Numbered from the stretch's first letter, positions 36,723-47,080 are shown. The stretch: 64,000 nt of DNA from Lachnoanaerobaculum umeaense (GCF_003589745.1 NZ_CP032364.1:310001-374000), one strand, 5' to 3'. Numbers and translations are program-made. Notes: generated by a model not told the origin, from the sequence alone.

Positions 36723-37745
36723 ATGAAAATTATTGTTACAGGCGGTGCCGGCTTTATAGGCGGAAATTTTGTTCACTATATGGTAAATCAGTATCCGGAG
36801 GATATGATTATAAATCTTGACTTGCTTACATATGCAGGAAATCTAGAGACTTTAAAGCCGGTGGAAAACGCACCTAATTACAAATTTGTAAAGGGTGATA
36901 TAGCGGACAGAGATTTTATTTTCAAGCTGTTTGAAGAGGAGAAGCCGGATATAGTAATCAACTTTGCAGCAGAAAGTCATGTAGACAGATCAATAACAGA
37001 CCCTGAGAGCTTTGTAAGAACAAATGTTATGGGAACTACAACTCTTTTAGATGCTTGTAGAAAGTATGGAATTAAAAGATATCATCAGGTATCAACAGAT
37101 GAGGTATATGGAGATTTGCCACTTGACAGACCTGATCTATTCTTTACAGAAGAGACACCATTACATACATCAAGCCCATATTCATCATCAAAGGCAAGTG
37201 CAGATCTTTTTGTACTTGCATATCATAGAACATATGGACTTCCTGTTACTGTGTCAAGATGTTCAAATAACTACGGACCATACCACTTCCCTGAGAAGCT
37301 TATTCCACTTATTATAAGCAGAGCACTAAATGATGAAGAGCTTCCGGTATATGGCAAGGGTGATAATGTAAGAGACTGGCTATATGTTACAGACCACTGC
37401 AAGGCTATCGATCTTGTGGTAAGAAAGGGTAGAGTTGGTGAAGTATACAATATCGGCGGTCACAATGAGAGAACAAATCTTGAAGTTGTAAAGACAATAC
37501 TTAAGGCACTTGGTAAGCCTGAGAGTCTTATTAAGTTTGTAACAGACAGACCGGGACATGACAGAAGATATGCTATAGATCCTACAAAGATGGAAACAGA
37601 GCTTGGTTGGAAGCCGGAGTACACCTTTGATACAGGTATTGTAAAGACTATTGAATGGTATCTTAACAATAAAGACTGGTGGGAGCATATAATAAGTGGC
37701 GAATACACAAAGTATTTTGAGAATATGTATGGAGAAAGACTTTAA
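36723..37745 (+). CDS. rfbB: dTDP-glucose 4,6-dehydratase
   Basis: A 340-residue short-chain dehydrogenase-like enzyme. The NAD-binding GGAGFIGG motif, the STDEVYGD catalytic segment and YSSSKASAD (Tyr-x3-Lys) identify RmlB. It makes dTDP-4-keto-6-deoxyglucose. Its stop codon overlaps the rfbD start (TAATG), so the two are coupled. Confidence 0.96.
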   Translation: MKIIVTGGAGFIGGNFVHYMVNQYPEDMIINLDLLTYAGNLETLKPVENAPNYKFVKGDIADRDFIFKLFEEEKPDIVINFAAESHVDRSITDPESFVRTNVMGTTTLLDACRKYGIKRYHQVSTDEVYGDLPLDRPDLFFTEETPLHTSSPYSSSKASADLFVLAYHRTYGLPVTVSRCSNNYGPYHFPEKLIPLIISRALNDEELPVYGKGDNVRDWLYVTDHCKAIDLVVRKGRVGEVYNIGGHNERTNLEVVKTILKALGKPESLIKFVTDRPGHDRRYAIDPTKMETELGWKPEYTFDTGIVKTIEWYLNNKDWWEHIISGEYTKYFENMYGERL

Positions 37746-38605
37746 TGAGAGTATTGGTAACAGGTGCAAAAGGTCAGCTGGGAAGTGATCTTATTGCCGA
37801 GCTTACAAATAGAAAAATAGATGCGGTGGGTATAGATATTGAAGATTTGGATATTACGGATGCAAAAGCAACAAAGGAAGTAATAGAAAATATCAACAGT
37901 AAAGAAAAACTTGATGCTATTATCCACTGTGCGGCTTATACAGCTGTAGATGCGGCAGAAGACAATGAGGATCTGGTTACAAAGATAAATGCAGAGGGTA
38001 CAAAGAATATAGCCAAGGTAGCTAAGTCACTGGACATTTCTATGATGTATATTTCTACCGACTATGTCTTTGACGGAGAGGGAGAAAGACCATGGGAGCC
38101 GGATGATAAGAGAGCACCTCTCAATGTATATGGTATGGCAAAATACAAGGGAGAGCTCTATGTAGAGGAATTACTGGAAAAATATTTTATAGTAAGAATT
38201 TCTTGGGTATTTGGTCTTCATGGAAATAACTTCATTAAAACAATGTTAAGACTTGGCAAGGAGAGAGGTGCCGTAAGTGTAGTAAATGATCAGATAGGTT
38301 CACCTACATACACACCTGATCTTTCAAGACTTTTGGTAGATATGATTTTGACAGATAAATATGGCAGATACCATGCTACAAATGAGGGACTTTGTTCCTG
38401 GTATGATTTTGCATGTGAAATATTTAAGCAAGCAAAGCTGGATGTATCAGTTACACCTGTAGACTCAGATGCTTTTCCTGTCAAAGCTAAGAGACCGCAC
38501 AATTCAAGAATGGACAAATCAAAGCTGACAAAGAATGGATTTGAACTTTTACCTGCGTGGCAGGATGCTTTAAAGAGATATTTGTCAGAACTGGAGAATA
38601 GTTAA
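37745..38605 (+). CDS. rfbD: dTDP-4-dehydrorhamnose reductase
   Basis: A 286-residue reductase. The N-terminal VTGAKGQLGSDL motif, STDYVFDG and YGMAKYKGE (Tyr-x3-Lys) mark RmlD. It performs the last step to dTDP-L-rhamnose. The epimerase gene rfbC, normally between rfbA and rfbD, is not in the window. The stop overlaps the glmM start. Confidence 0.95.
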   Translation: MRVLVTGAKGQLGSDLIAELTNRKIDAVGIDIEDLDITDAKATKEVIENINSKEKLDAIIHCAAYTAVDAAEDNEDLVTKINAEGTKNIAKVAKSLDISMMYISTDYVFDGEGERPWEPDDKRAPLNVYGMAKYKGELYVEELLEKYFIVRISWVFGLHGNNFIKTMLRLGKERGAVSVVNDQIGSPTYTPDLSRLLVDMILTDKYGRYHATNEGLCSWYDFACEIFKQAKLDVSVTPVDSDAFPVKAKRPHNSRMDKSKLTKNGFELLPAWQDALKRYLSELENS

Positions 38606-39951
38606 TGGGAAAATATTTTGGTACAGATGGATTTAGAGGAGAAGCAAATATAGACCTGACAGTTGAGCATGCGTATAAGGTAGGTAGATTTTTGGGTAGC
38701 TTCTACTCTAAAGATGGAAAAAAATGTAGAATAGTTATAGGTAAGGATACAAGAAGATCAAGCTATATGTTTGAATATTCATTGGTTGCAGGACTTACAG
38801 CATCAGGTGCAGATACATATTTACTTCATGTTACTACAACACCAAGTGTATCCTATGTAGTAAGAAGTGATGATTTCGACTGTGGCATAATGATTTCAGC
38901 CAGCCACAATCCGTACTATGACAATGGTATAAAGGTTATTAATGGCAGAGGTGAAAAGCTGGAAGAAGAGGTTATAGAAAAGATTGAAGAGTATATAGAT
39001 GGACCATCTGATGCTATTCCTTTTGCTACAAAAGAAGATATTGGAAGAACTATAGACTATGCCGCAGGTAGAAATAGATATATAGGATACCTTATTTCCA
39101 TAGCTACAAGATCATTTAAGGGGAAGAAAGTTGCACTTGACCTGGCAAATGGATCTGCGTCAAGCATCGCAAAGAATGTATTTGATGCTTTGGGAGCAGA
39201 TACATATGTGATCCATAACAATCCGGATGGCATAAATATCAATACCGAATGCGGTTCAACACATATAGAGAGTCTACAAAAATGTGTGCTTGACAATGGC
39301 TGTGATATAGGTTTTGCCTATGATGGAGATGCTGATAGATGTCTATGTGTTGATGAGAACGGAAATGTAGTAGACGGTGATCTTATACTTTATATTTGCG
39401 GAAAGTATATGAAGGAAAACAGCAAGCTTTTTAATGACACTGTAGTTACCACTATAATGTCAAATTTCGGACTATACAAGGCGTTTGATAGAGAGAATAT
39501 CAAATATGAGAAGACTGCTGTAGGTGATAAATATGTATATGAAAATATGCAAAATAACGGTTATTGCCTAGGTGGTGAGCAGTCAGGACATATTATATTT
39601 GCAAAGCATGCAACTACAGGTGACGGAATACTTACATCACTTAAGGTTATGGAGGTAATGCTTGAGACCAAGCAGACTCTATCAAAACTTGCAAGTGAAG
39701 TAGAGATTTTCCCACAGGTTCTAAAAAATGTAAAAGTGGTAGACAAGCAAATTGCAGGAGAAAACAAGGCGGTACTAGAGGCGGTAGAGGCTGTGAGCAA
39801 AGCTTTGGGTGATGATGGAAGAATACTTCTTCGTCCAAGCGGTACCGAGCCTCTTATCAGAGTAATGGTAGAAGCAAAGAGCATGGAAGAATGCGAAAAA
39901 TATACAGATGAAGTAATAAAAGTTATGGAAAAAGAAGGACTTTTAATATAG
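38605..39951 (+). CDS. glmM: Phosphoglucosamine mutase
   Basis: A 448-residue alpha-D-phosphohexomutase of typical GlmM length. The phosphoserine loop ISASHNP carries Ser100; the metal loop DGDADRCL, the sugar-specific GGEQSGHI and the RPSGTEPLIRVM phosphate-binding loop follow. It makes glucosamine-1-phosphate for UDP-GlcNAc and so for peptidoglycan and surface glycans. A phosphomannomutase/phosphoglucomutase activity cannot be excluded by eye. Confidence 0.9.
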   Translation: MGKYFGTDGFRGEANIDLTVEHAYKVGRFLGSFYSKDGKKCRIVIGKDTRRSSYMFEYSLVAGLTASGADTYLLHVTTTPSVSYVVRSDDFDCGIMISASHNPYYDNGIKVINGRGEKLEEEVIEKIEEYIDGPSDAIPFATKEDIGRTIDYAAGRNRYIGYLISIATRSFKGKKVALDLANGSASSIAKNVFDALGADTYVIHNNPDGININTECGSTHIESLQKCVLDNGCDIGFAYDGDADRCLCVDENGNVVDGDLILYICGKYMKENSKLFNDTVVTTIMSNFGLYKAFDRENIKYEKTAVGDKYVYENMQNNGYCLGGEQSGHIIFAKHATTGDGILTSLKVMEVMLETKQTLSKLASEVEIFPQVLKNVKVVDKQIAGENKAVLEAVEAVSKALGDDGRILLRPSGTEPLIRVMVEAKSMEECEKYTDEVIKVMEKEGLLI

Positions 39952-40013
39952 GGGGACAAAAATCAGAGAATGGGACAAAGCTTAAACTTAGATTAGGAAA
40001 GAGGAGAGATTAA

Positions 40014-41678
40014 ATGTATCATATTGAAAGATATAAGAGAAATCCTGTAGTGGATTTTAAAGAGAGAACATGGCCGAATAAGCAAATAGAGAAAGCACCT
40101 ATATGGTGTTCATCAGACCTAAGAGACGGCAATCAGGCATTGGTCGAGCCAATGGTGGTAGAAGAAAAGATAGAGATGTTTAATCTGCTTGTAAAGTTGG
40201 GCTTTAAGGAAATAGAGATAGGTTTTCCGGCAGCATCCCAGATAGAATTTGACTTCCTTCGTCAGCTTGTGGACAGAAAACTTATACCGGATGATGTTGT
40301 AGTACAGATACTTTGCCAGTGTAGAGAGCATCTTATAAAAAGAAGTTTTGAAGCTATAAAGGGAATTAAAAAATGTATAATGCATATATATAATTCCACT
40401 GATACATTACAAAGAGATGTAGTATACGCTCTTGATAGAGAAGGAATAAAAAATATTGCACTTGAAGGTGTGGATCTTGTAAAGAAGTATATGAAAGACC
40501 ATGAAGGTGAAATTATATTGGAATATTCACCGGAGAGCTTTATGGGAACAGAACTTGATTTTGCACTTGATGTATGTGACGCCGTTGTAGATGCATGGGG
40601 CGCTACAAAAGATAAGAAGATAATAATCAATCTTCCGAACACTGTTGAGATGACAACACCTAATGTATTTGCAGACAGAATAGAGTGGATGAGTACACAC
40701 CTAAAAAACAGAGAGGCGATTATACTTTCCACACATCCTCATAATGACAGAGGTACAGGTACAGCTGTTGCGGAGCTTGCGCTTTTGGCAGGAGCTGACA
40801 GAATGGAGGGTACACTTTTTGGAAACGGTGAGAGAACAGGAAATGTGGATATACTTAATATTGCCTACAATATGTTTTCACAGGGTATTGATCCGAATCT
40901 TAATATCAGCAATATTAAAGAAATCATAGATGTATATGAGAGAACTACAAAGATGAGCATCGACCCGAGACATCCATATGCAGGTAAGCTTGTATTTACA
41001 GCTTTTTCAGGTTCTCATCAAGATGCTATTAACAAGGGCGTTCAAGCTATGAGACAGAGAAACAACCCATACTGGGAAGTTCCATATCTGCCCATAGATC
41101 CGGCTGATATCGGTCGTGAGTATGAGCCTGTAGTAAGAATAAATTCACAGTCCGGAAAGGGCGGTGTTGCATTTGTTATGGATACATTCTACGGCTTTAA
41201 ATTGCCAAAGGGTATGCATAAGGAATTTGCAGATATTATCCAAAAGATTTCAGAATCACAGGGAGAGGTTTCACCTGAAGAAATCTACAAGGAATTTGAA
41301 AAGAATTATATTGAGAAGAAAGAGCCTCTACATTTCAAAAAATGTGTCATTACAGATGCTGATGAAGATGGAGATTTTTCTACATATGTTAAGGTTACAT
41401 ACACTCTTGAAGGAGAAGAGAGAGTATTTGAAAGCACTGGAAATGGTCCTATTGATGCAGTTAAGAGAGGTCTTGAAAATGTGGTTGGTAAGGGTATTAA
41501 AGTTCTTGATTACAATGAGCATGCCCTTACATCAGGTTCAAATGCGAAGGCTGCTTCATACATCCATATGCTTGATGTAGAAAGTGGAAAGACCACTTAT
41601 GGAGTGGGCATTTCGGGAAATATCACAAGATCATCTATTAGAGCTTTATTTTCTGCAATAAATAGATTGTTCTATTAA
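40014..41678 (+). CDS. leuA: 2-isopropylmalate synthase
   Basis: A 554-residue enzyme of the long (type 2) LeuA group. CSSDLRDGNQAL is the catalytic metal/Arg-Asp-Gly motif, HPHNDRGTGTAVAE is the metal-binding HxH region, and the C-terminal allosteric regulatory domain (about 430-554) includes the ALTSGSNAKAASYI segment. It condenses acetyl-CoA and 2-ketoisovalerate in leucine synthesis. GAGGAGAG precedes ATG 40014. No T-box or leader peptide is visible in the 62-base gap upstream; other leu genes are not here. Confidence 0.95.
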   Translation: MYHIERYKRNPVVDFKERTWPNKQIEKAPIWCSSDLRDGNQALVEPMVVEEKIEMFNLLVKLGFKEIEIGFPAASQIEFDFLRQLVDRKLIPDDVVVQILCQCREHLIKRSFEAIKGIKKCIMHIYNSTDTLQRDVVYALDREGIKNIALEGVDLVKKYMKDHEGEIILEYSPESFMGTELDFALDVCDAVVDAWGATKDKKIIINLPNTVEMTTPNVFADRIEWMSTHLKNREAIILSTHPHNDRGTGTAVAELALLAGADRMEGTLFGNGERTGNVDILNIAYNMFSQGIDPNLNISNIKEIIDVYERTTKMSIDPRHPYAGKLVFTAFSGSHQDAINKGVQAMRQRNNPYWEVPYLPIDPADIGREYEPVVRINSQSGKGGVAFVMDTFYGFKLPKGMHKEFADIIQKISESQGEVSPEEIYKEFEKNYIEKKEPLHFKKCVITDADEDGDFSTYVKVTYTLEGEERVFESTGNGPIDAVKRGLENVVGKGIKVLDYNEHALTSGSNAKAASYIHMLDVESGKTTYGVGISGNITRSSIRALFSAINRLFY

Positions 41679-41689
41679 AGAAATATAAT

Positions 41690-41719
41690 GGAATACTCAC
41701 GTATTTTAGTGGGTATTCC
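41690..41719 (+). terminator. Terminator after leuA
   Basis: A stem GGAATACTCAC / GTGGGTATTCC (11 pairs, one G-T) with a T-rich tail separates leuA from the polysaccharide operon. Confidence 0.75.
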
Positions 41720-41745
41720 TTTGTGCTAATAATAATGAGGTAAGT

Positions 41746-42726
41746 ATGAATATAGTTTATATAGCAAATGAAAAATTTGCAGTACACCTGGGTGTCAGCT
41801 TATATTCGCTATATGAGAGAAATAGATATGAGAAAGATATTAGAGTCTTCATCATTTCCACAGGAATTGGTGAAGACTCTTTAGGCAAGTTCAAAAGTAT
41901 AGCAAAAAAATTTGACAGAAGTATAGAAATAATAGAGTTAAATGATACATCAAAGTATTTTGATATCGGTATACAGGACTCTACATTTGATATAAGTAAG
42001 ATGGGAAGATTACTTGTAGGAGAGCTTTTGCCAAAAGATGTAGATAGAGTTCTTTATTTGGATTGTGATATTGTCATATTGCATTCAATAAAAGGCTTAT
42101 ATAATACAGAGCTTGAAGAAAATATAATTGCTGCTGTAGAGGAACCTACAGTACTTGAAAGAGTCAGATATGAAATCAGGCTTGATTATGAGGCTTCTTA
42201 TGTGAATGCGGGACTTTTGTTGATAGATTTGAAAAAGTGGAGAGACAATAATTTAGGTGAAAGAATTATAAGCTATAGTAAAAGTATCTGGGATAAGAGT
42301 CTATTTGGTGAGCAGGATGCTATAAATGGTGTACTAAGATGGAAAACAAAGAAACTACCTCCAAAATACAATTTCTTTTCTAATTATAAATATTTCTCAT
42401 ACAATACATTTGTTAGAGTATATGGAGCAAGTCTTTCATATACAAAGGAAGATTTGAAAGAGGCAAAGAGACGACCGGTGGTACTGCATTTTGCAGGAGA
42501 TGAGAGACCTTGGATCATAGGCAGCTTTAATCCATATAAAAGAGCATATGATTACTTTAAGGAAAAGACTCCTTTTAGAGATGTTCCAAATGAAACAGGA
42601 AAGAGATTATATATGCTTGTATATCATATGATGAATATAATTACAGTTATTTGTCCGAAGATCAGAAAAAAAATATCTGAGTACTATATAGATAAAGCAT
42701 ATAAGAAGCATTCTGAAAGAAAATAA
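41746..42726 (+). CDS. GT8-family glycosyltransferase
   Basis: A 326-residue protein resembling GT8 (LPS galactosyl/glucosyltransferase type) enzymes. The nucleotide-sugar metal motif is YLDCDIV with Asp106-x-Asp108; AVHLGVSLYSL, YVNAGLLLIDLKKWR and the late VLHFAGDERPW complete the family pattern. It is the first gene of a nine-gene surface glycan operon; the sugar and linkage are unknown. Confidence 0.85.
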   Translation: MNIVYIANEKFAVHLGVSLYSLYERNRYEKDIRVFIISTGIGEDSLGKFKSIAKKFDRSIEIIELNDTSKYFDIGIQDSTFDISKMGRLLVGELLPKDVDRVLYLDCDIVILHSIKGLYNTELEENIIAAVEEPTVLERVRYEIRLDYEASYVNAGLLLIDLKKWRDNNLGERIISYSKSIWDKSLFGEQDAINGVLRWKTKKLPPKYNFFSNYKYFSYNTFVRVYGASLSYTKEDLKEAKRRPVVLHFAGDERPWIIGSFNPYKRAYDYFKEKTPFRDVPNETGKRLYMLVYHMMNIITVICPKIRKKISEYYIDKAYKKHSERK

Positions 42727-42735
42727 GGAGAAAAG

Positions 42736-43614
42736 ATGAAGTTAGCCTTAGTAGTATTAAATTATAATGATGCAGACAATACATTAAAGATTCTTGGAAA
42801 TGTTGCGGATTATTCTGTATTCGATAAAGTGATAGTAGTGGACAATGCATCAAATGATGATTCAAAGATAAGACTAAAAAGCTTTTGTGAGAAAAGGGAT
42901 AAGATCTTTTTTGTTGAGAATCAAGAAAACAAGGGCTATGGAGCAGGCAATAATGTTGGCATATTTGTAGCGAAGAAGCTGGGTATGGATTTAGCTTTGA
43001 TAGCAAATCCTGATACTGATTTTGAAGAAAGAGTTATTAAAGTTGTAAAATCTGTAATGGTAAAGAATTACAATATTTCGATATGTGCACCACTTGTAGA
43101 AACTAATGATGTCTATGGTAGCAGAGAAAATGTGCTAAAAGGAGCATCATGCTGGCCTATGAGAGATTTTATGCATTCTTTGGTTGAGAATGGTCCAATT
43201 TGCAGAAGACTATTTACAAAAGCACTTCATTATGACAGAAATTTTTATAATGCTAAGATAAGAAAAGTAGGTGCAGTACTTGGAGCACTTTTGATGGTGA
43301 GAGTAGAAGACTTTTTAAGGGTCAGTGGCTATGATGAAAATATGTTTCTCTATGGTGAAGAGGATCTTCTTTCAAAAAAGATGGCTGATATAGGCAAAAA
43401 AACAGTAGTAGTTACGGGATATAAGTATAAGCACATACATTCTGCCAGTATCAAAAAGAGTTTGAAGAGCCTGTATTCACGCCAGAAGATTAGAGAAGAG
43501 TCAACTATGTATTTTTATAAAAATTATCTGAAGATAAATTTGCTTCAACAGATATTTGCAAAAGTTTTCTTTGCATTTGTAAGGCTGGAAGTGATTATTT
43601 TCGGGTTAATGTAG
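42736..43614 (+). CDS. GT2-family glycosyltransferase, WbbL/rhamnosyltransferase-like
   Basis: A 292-residue GT-A protein. VVLNYNDADNTLKIL, the VVDNASNDDS motif, ANPDTDF (Asp-x-Asp type) and YDENMFLYGEEDLLSKKM are characteristic of bacterial GT2 enzymes that add rhamnose or other sugars to lipid-linked glycans. Supply of dTDP-rhamnose by the nearby rfb genes is consistent with a rhamnosyltransferase (inference). Confidence 0.83.
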   Translation: MKLALVVLNYNDADNTLKILGNVADYSVFDKVIVVDNASNDDSKIRLKSFCEKRDKIFFVENQENKGYGAGNNVGIFVAKKLGMDLALIANPDTDFEERVIKVVKSVMVKNYNISICAPLVETNDVYGSRENVLKGASCWPMRDFMHSLVENGPICRRLFTKALHYDRNFYNAKIRKVGAVLGALLMVRVEDFLRVSGYDENMFLYGEEDLLSKKMADIGKKTVVVTGYKYKHIHSASIKKSLKSLYSRQKIREESTMYFYKNYLKINLLQQIFAKVFFAFVRLEVIIFGLM

Positions 43615-43616
43615 GA

Positions 43617-44603
43617 ATGCGTATGATAGAAATTTTACTTGCGACCTTTAACGGTGAAAGATTTTTGCCTGAGCAGATAGAAAGCATAATAAGTCAAAGC
43701 TTTACGGACTACAGTATACTTGCAAGTGACGATAATTCCAGCGATTATACCCTTGAAATACTAAGAAGTTATGAGTGTGTATTAGGCGAACAAATAAATG
43801 TTATTCAAAGCAATACGCACAGTGCAAAGGAAAATTTTTACAATCTGCTTGATATGGCTGATGCCGAATATATTGCACTCTGCGATCAGGATGACTTTTG
43901 GCAAAGTGACAGACTCAAAAAAAGCTTGAAGGCTGTACAAAGGCTTGAAAGAAGGTATGGCAAAGAAACACCGATACTTGTGCATTCGGATTTGGAGATA
44001 GTGGATGAAAACCTGAATTCAAAAAATAAAAAAATGTCCGAGCTTACAGGTATGAGAGAAGCCATAAAGTATGCAAAAAAAGAGTCAAAATACCTTTATA
44101 CAATAAGCACTAAAGAAAGTTTTTCAAGGTATTTGGTTGAAAACAATATCACAGGAAATACGGTGATAATAAATAAGGCATTGCTTGATATATACAAAAG
44201 GCCTAAAGTTTCTTTTATGCACGACTGGTGGCTTGGAATGGTCGCCTTTACATTCGGTAAGGTGGGATATCTTAATGAGTGCTTGGTAAAATATCGCCAA
44301 CACGAAAGCAATGAACTTGGTGCAAAGAATCCGCTTGAACTTCACAATATAAGAAAGAGAAACAAACAAAGGATAAGAGAAAATTACGACTGTATGTTTG
44401 CACAAGTAGAGGAGTTTTTATTATTATATAAGAATGAACTTGGGAAAAGCAGGTTGGCTGATACATATTATGCACACAAATACTTAAATGCATTTGCAAA
44501 TATGAAATCTAAAAACAGGATATCAAAGATAAGAGATATCTTGAAATATTCATTTTTTAAAAGTTCAAAAATACTTACAATAGGAGAGATGCTGAATATC
44601 TAA
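43617..44603 (+). CDS. GT2-family glycosyltransferase
   Basis: A 328-residue GT-A enzyme. ILLATFNGERFLPEQIESI, SDDNSSDYTLEIL, ALCDQDDFW (Asp-x-Asp) and MHDWWLGMVA match rhamnosyltransferase-type GT2 proteins of streptococcal-like rhamnan or capsule clusters. Two in-frame ATGs (43617 and 43623) are possible; AGGA at 43613 favours the second slightly. The C-terminal 90 residues are helical and basic. Confidence 0.83.
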   Translation: MRMIEILLATFNGERFLPEQIESIISQSFTDYSILASDDNSSDYTLEILRSYECVLGEQINVIQSNTHSAKENFYNLLDMADAEYIALCDQDDFWQSDRLKKSLKAVQRLERRYGKETPILVHSDLEIVDENLNSKNKKMSELTGMREAIKYAKKESKYLYTISTKESFSRYLVENNITGNTVIINKALLDIYKRPKVSFMHDWWLGMVAFTFGKVGYLNECLVKYRQHESNELGAKNPLELHNIRKRNKQRIRENYDCMFAQVEEFLLLYKNELGKSRLADTYYAHKYLNAFANMKSKNRISKIRDILKYSFFKSSKILTIGEMLNI

Positions 44604-46030
44604 TGAATAAAAAAAATAGAAGTGAGATTACAACATCTCTTTTTTGGAAAATACTTGAAAATGGCGGTTCACAGGGAGTTCAATTTATAGTATCTATACT
44701 ACTTGCAAGACTTCTTAGTCCTTCAGAGTATGGAATAGTTGCAATAGTTTTGATTTTTACGACAATAGCCAATGTGTTGGTTCAGAACGGCTTCTCATCA
44801 GCACTTATTCAAAAGCAGAATGCAGATGATTTAGACTTTTCATCTGTACTTATTTTTAATGCGTTTTTGTCTATCTTAATATATTTTTTATTGTTTTTAA
44901 TATCACCGGTAATAGCCGGTATATATAATAGATCTGAACTTGTGATGATACTTAGAGTAATGGGTATTATCATAATACCGGGAAGTATTATTTCGGTACA
45001 GAATTCCTATGTTGCCAGAAACATGAAATTTAAAATGCTGTTTATAGCAACATTTCTAGCATCTATCATTTCAGGTGGTATAAGTGTGTTTATGGCAATC
45101 AGTGGAATGAAGGTGTGGGCATTGGCATTTCAACAAATAGTATATTATTTTGCTTTGCTTATAATACTAGGTATAGGAATCAAATATTTTCCAAAACTGA
45201 GTTTCAGCATGGAAAGACTTAGAACTATGTTTGCATTTGGTTCAAAGCTTCTGATAGCTTCTTTGCTGGATACCATTTTTACAAATATACATGGATTGAT
45301 TATTGGAAAGGCGTACAGTGAGGAAATGCTGGGTGCTTTCAACAGAGGTGAACAGTTTCCAAAGCTTGTGGTGACAAATCTGTCCTCTGCTATACAGTCA
45401 GTGCTTTTACCGGTAATGTCAAAGAAGCAAGACAGTAAGGAGGATATTAAAAAGCTTTTGCAGTCTTCCATAAAACTGTCTACATTTGTAGTAGCACCTA
45501 TGATGTGCGGATTGGCAGCAGTCAGTGACAATCTTATACTGCTTTTATTAGGTGAGAAGTGGTCATTTGCTATTCCTTTTTTGCAGATGATGTGTTTTTC
45601 ATATGTGTTCTGGCCTATACATATATCCAATCTACAGGCCCTAAATGCAATGGGTAGAAGTGATATTTTTTTAAAACTTGAGATAGTAAAGAAACTCCTT
45701 GGTGTGGCTGTTTTGATTATAGGCATAAGATATAATGTATTTATATTTATAGGATTAAAAGCTTTTTCAGATTTGATATGTGCATTTATAAATGCTTATC
45801 CAAATGTAGGACTGTTGGATTATAAACTTAGAGAACAGAGTATGGATGCCCTGGCAAACTTTGCACCTGCCATATGTATGGGAGTTATTATTTATATAGC
45901 CGGCAAGTATATTGGCATAGGAGCTATAAGTTTGCTTATACAGATAGTACTAGGAGTAATTATTTATATAGCCTTGGCTGTAGTTTCTAAAAATGAAAAT
46001 ATGAGAATGATAATAAGTAGGTTCGGATAG
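44603..46030 (+). CDS. Wzx-type lipid-linked oligosaccharide flippase
   Basis: A 475-residue protein with about 12-14 membrane helices. The N-terminal WKILENGGSQGVQFIVSILLARLLSPSEYG block is typical of WzxC-like members of the MOP flippase superfamily. It would turn undecaprenyl-linked glycan units to the outer leaflet. The start codon overlaps the previous stop (TAATG). Confidence 0.85.
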   Translation: MNKKNRSEITTSLFWKILENGGSQGVQFIVSILLARLLSPSEYGIVAIVLIFTTIANVLVQNGFSSALIQKQNADDLDFSSVLIFNAFLSILIYFLLFLISPVIAGIYNRSELVMILRVMGIIIIPGSIISVQNSYVARNMKFKMLFIATFLASIISGGISVFMAISGMKVWALAFQQIVYYFALLIILGIGIKYFPKLSFSMERLRTMFAFGSKLLIASLLDTIFTNIHGLIIGKAYSEEMLGAFNRGEQFPKLVVTNLSSAIQSVLLPVMSKKQDSKEDIKKLLQSSIKLSTFVVAPMMCGLAAVSDNLILLLLGEKWSFAIPFLQMMCFSYVFWPIHISNLQALNAMGRSDIFLKLEIVKKLLGVAVLIIGIRYNVFIFIGLKAFSDLICAFINAYPNVGLLDYKLREQSMDALANFAPAICMGVIIYIAGKYIGIGAISLLIQIVLGVIIYIALAVVSKNENMRMIISRFG

Positions 46031-46059
46031 TTTATTATCAAAACAATTAGGGGAAAATT

Positions 46060-47067
46060 ATGAATATACTTTTGACCAGTGTGGGTAGGAGAGCATATAT
46101 AATTGATTATCTGAGAGATGTATATAAAGCTCTCGGATTAAAAGGAAGTATCATAGCGACAAATTCAGATATGAATACTACAGCTATGAGTATGGCAGAT
46201 AAGGCATTTGAGTCGCCGCTTATATATGATGAAGAATATATACCTTTTTTGATGGATATATGCAAAAAAGAAAAGATAGATATATTGATTTCTCTTTTTG
46301 ACATAGACCTTATGATACTTGCAAAGAATAAAGGGGGATTTGAAGCTTTGGGTGTAAAGGTAATTGTTTCAAAGGAAAATATTATAAATATTTGTAATGA
46401 TAAATTTGAAATGTTAAAATATCTTGAGAAGATAAATATGCCGGTACCAAAGACTTGTATAGATTTAGCTGAAGCATTAGAGGAAGCTGATTTTGAGAAC
46501 AATACATATATATTAAAGCCTAGATGGGGTATGGGATCTTTAAGTATCTTTGAAGCTGAAAATAAAAGAGAATTGGAAGTTCTCTATGAAAAAGCAAAAA
46601 GAAGTATTCAAAAGTCATATTTAAAATTTGAATCAAAGGCTGATATCAATAGGGCAATACTTATACAGGAAAAAATCAAGGGTGAGGAATTCGGACTGGA
46701 TATATTTAATAATCTGGATGGAAAGTATATAACCACCACTGTAAAGAAAAAGCTTGCAATGAGATCAGGTGAAACTGATATTGCAAAAGTGGTTGAAAAC
46801 AATGCTTTGAATGATATTGGTAGAAAAATAGGTGAAGATCTGAAACATATAGGAAACCTGGATATGGACATACTTATATCGGGAGAAAAAGCCTATATAA
46901 TAGATATGAATGCCAGATTTGGGGGAGGCTATCCTTTTACTCATAGTGCCGGTGTAAATGAGCTGGAAGCTATTATAAGACTTTGTAATAATGAAAAGCT
47001 AAATGATTTATCAGTAAAAAAATATGGTCTTTTTGCAAAGGAAATAACCTTAGTAGAATTAAAGTAG
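46060..47067 (+). CDS. ATP-grasp ligase-like protein
   Basis: A 335-residue protein. The N-terminal ILLTSVGRRAYIIDYLRD resembles the pre-ATP-grasp Rossmann region of carbamoyl-phosphate synthase-like proteins. The central YILKPRWGMGS and ILIQEKIKGEEFGLD match ATP-grasp nucleotide-binding strands, and MNARFGGGYPFTHSAGVN is the Mg/ATP-binding C-terminal part. Such enzymes form acyl phosphates and join them to amines or thiols. Within a glycan operon it may add an amino acid or other acid to a sugar (inference). Confidence 0.78.
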   Translation: MNILLTSVGRRAYIIDYLRDVYKALGLKGSIIATNSDMNTTAMSMADKAFESPLIYDEEYIPFLMDICKKEKIDILISLFDIDLMILAKNKGGFEALGVKVIVSKENIINICNDKFEMLKYLEKINMPVPKTCIDLAEALEEADFENNTYILKPRWGMGSLSIFEAENKRELEVLYEKAKRSIQKSYLKFESKADINRAILIQEKIKGEEFGLDIFNNLDGKYITTTVKKKLAMRSGETDIAKVVENNALNDIGRKIGEDLKHIGNLDMDILISGEKAYIIDMNARFGGGYPFTHSAGVNELEAIIRLCNNEKLNDLSVKKYGLFAKEITLVELK

Positions 47068-47080
47068 ATTTGGATATATT

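Noticed and set aside
39952..40013. T-box or leucine leader upstream of leuA
   Set aside because: The gap is only 62 bases and shows no specifier stem, antiterminator or Leu-rich leader peptide.
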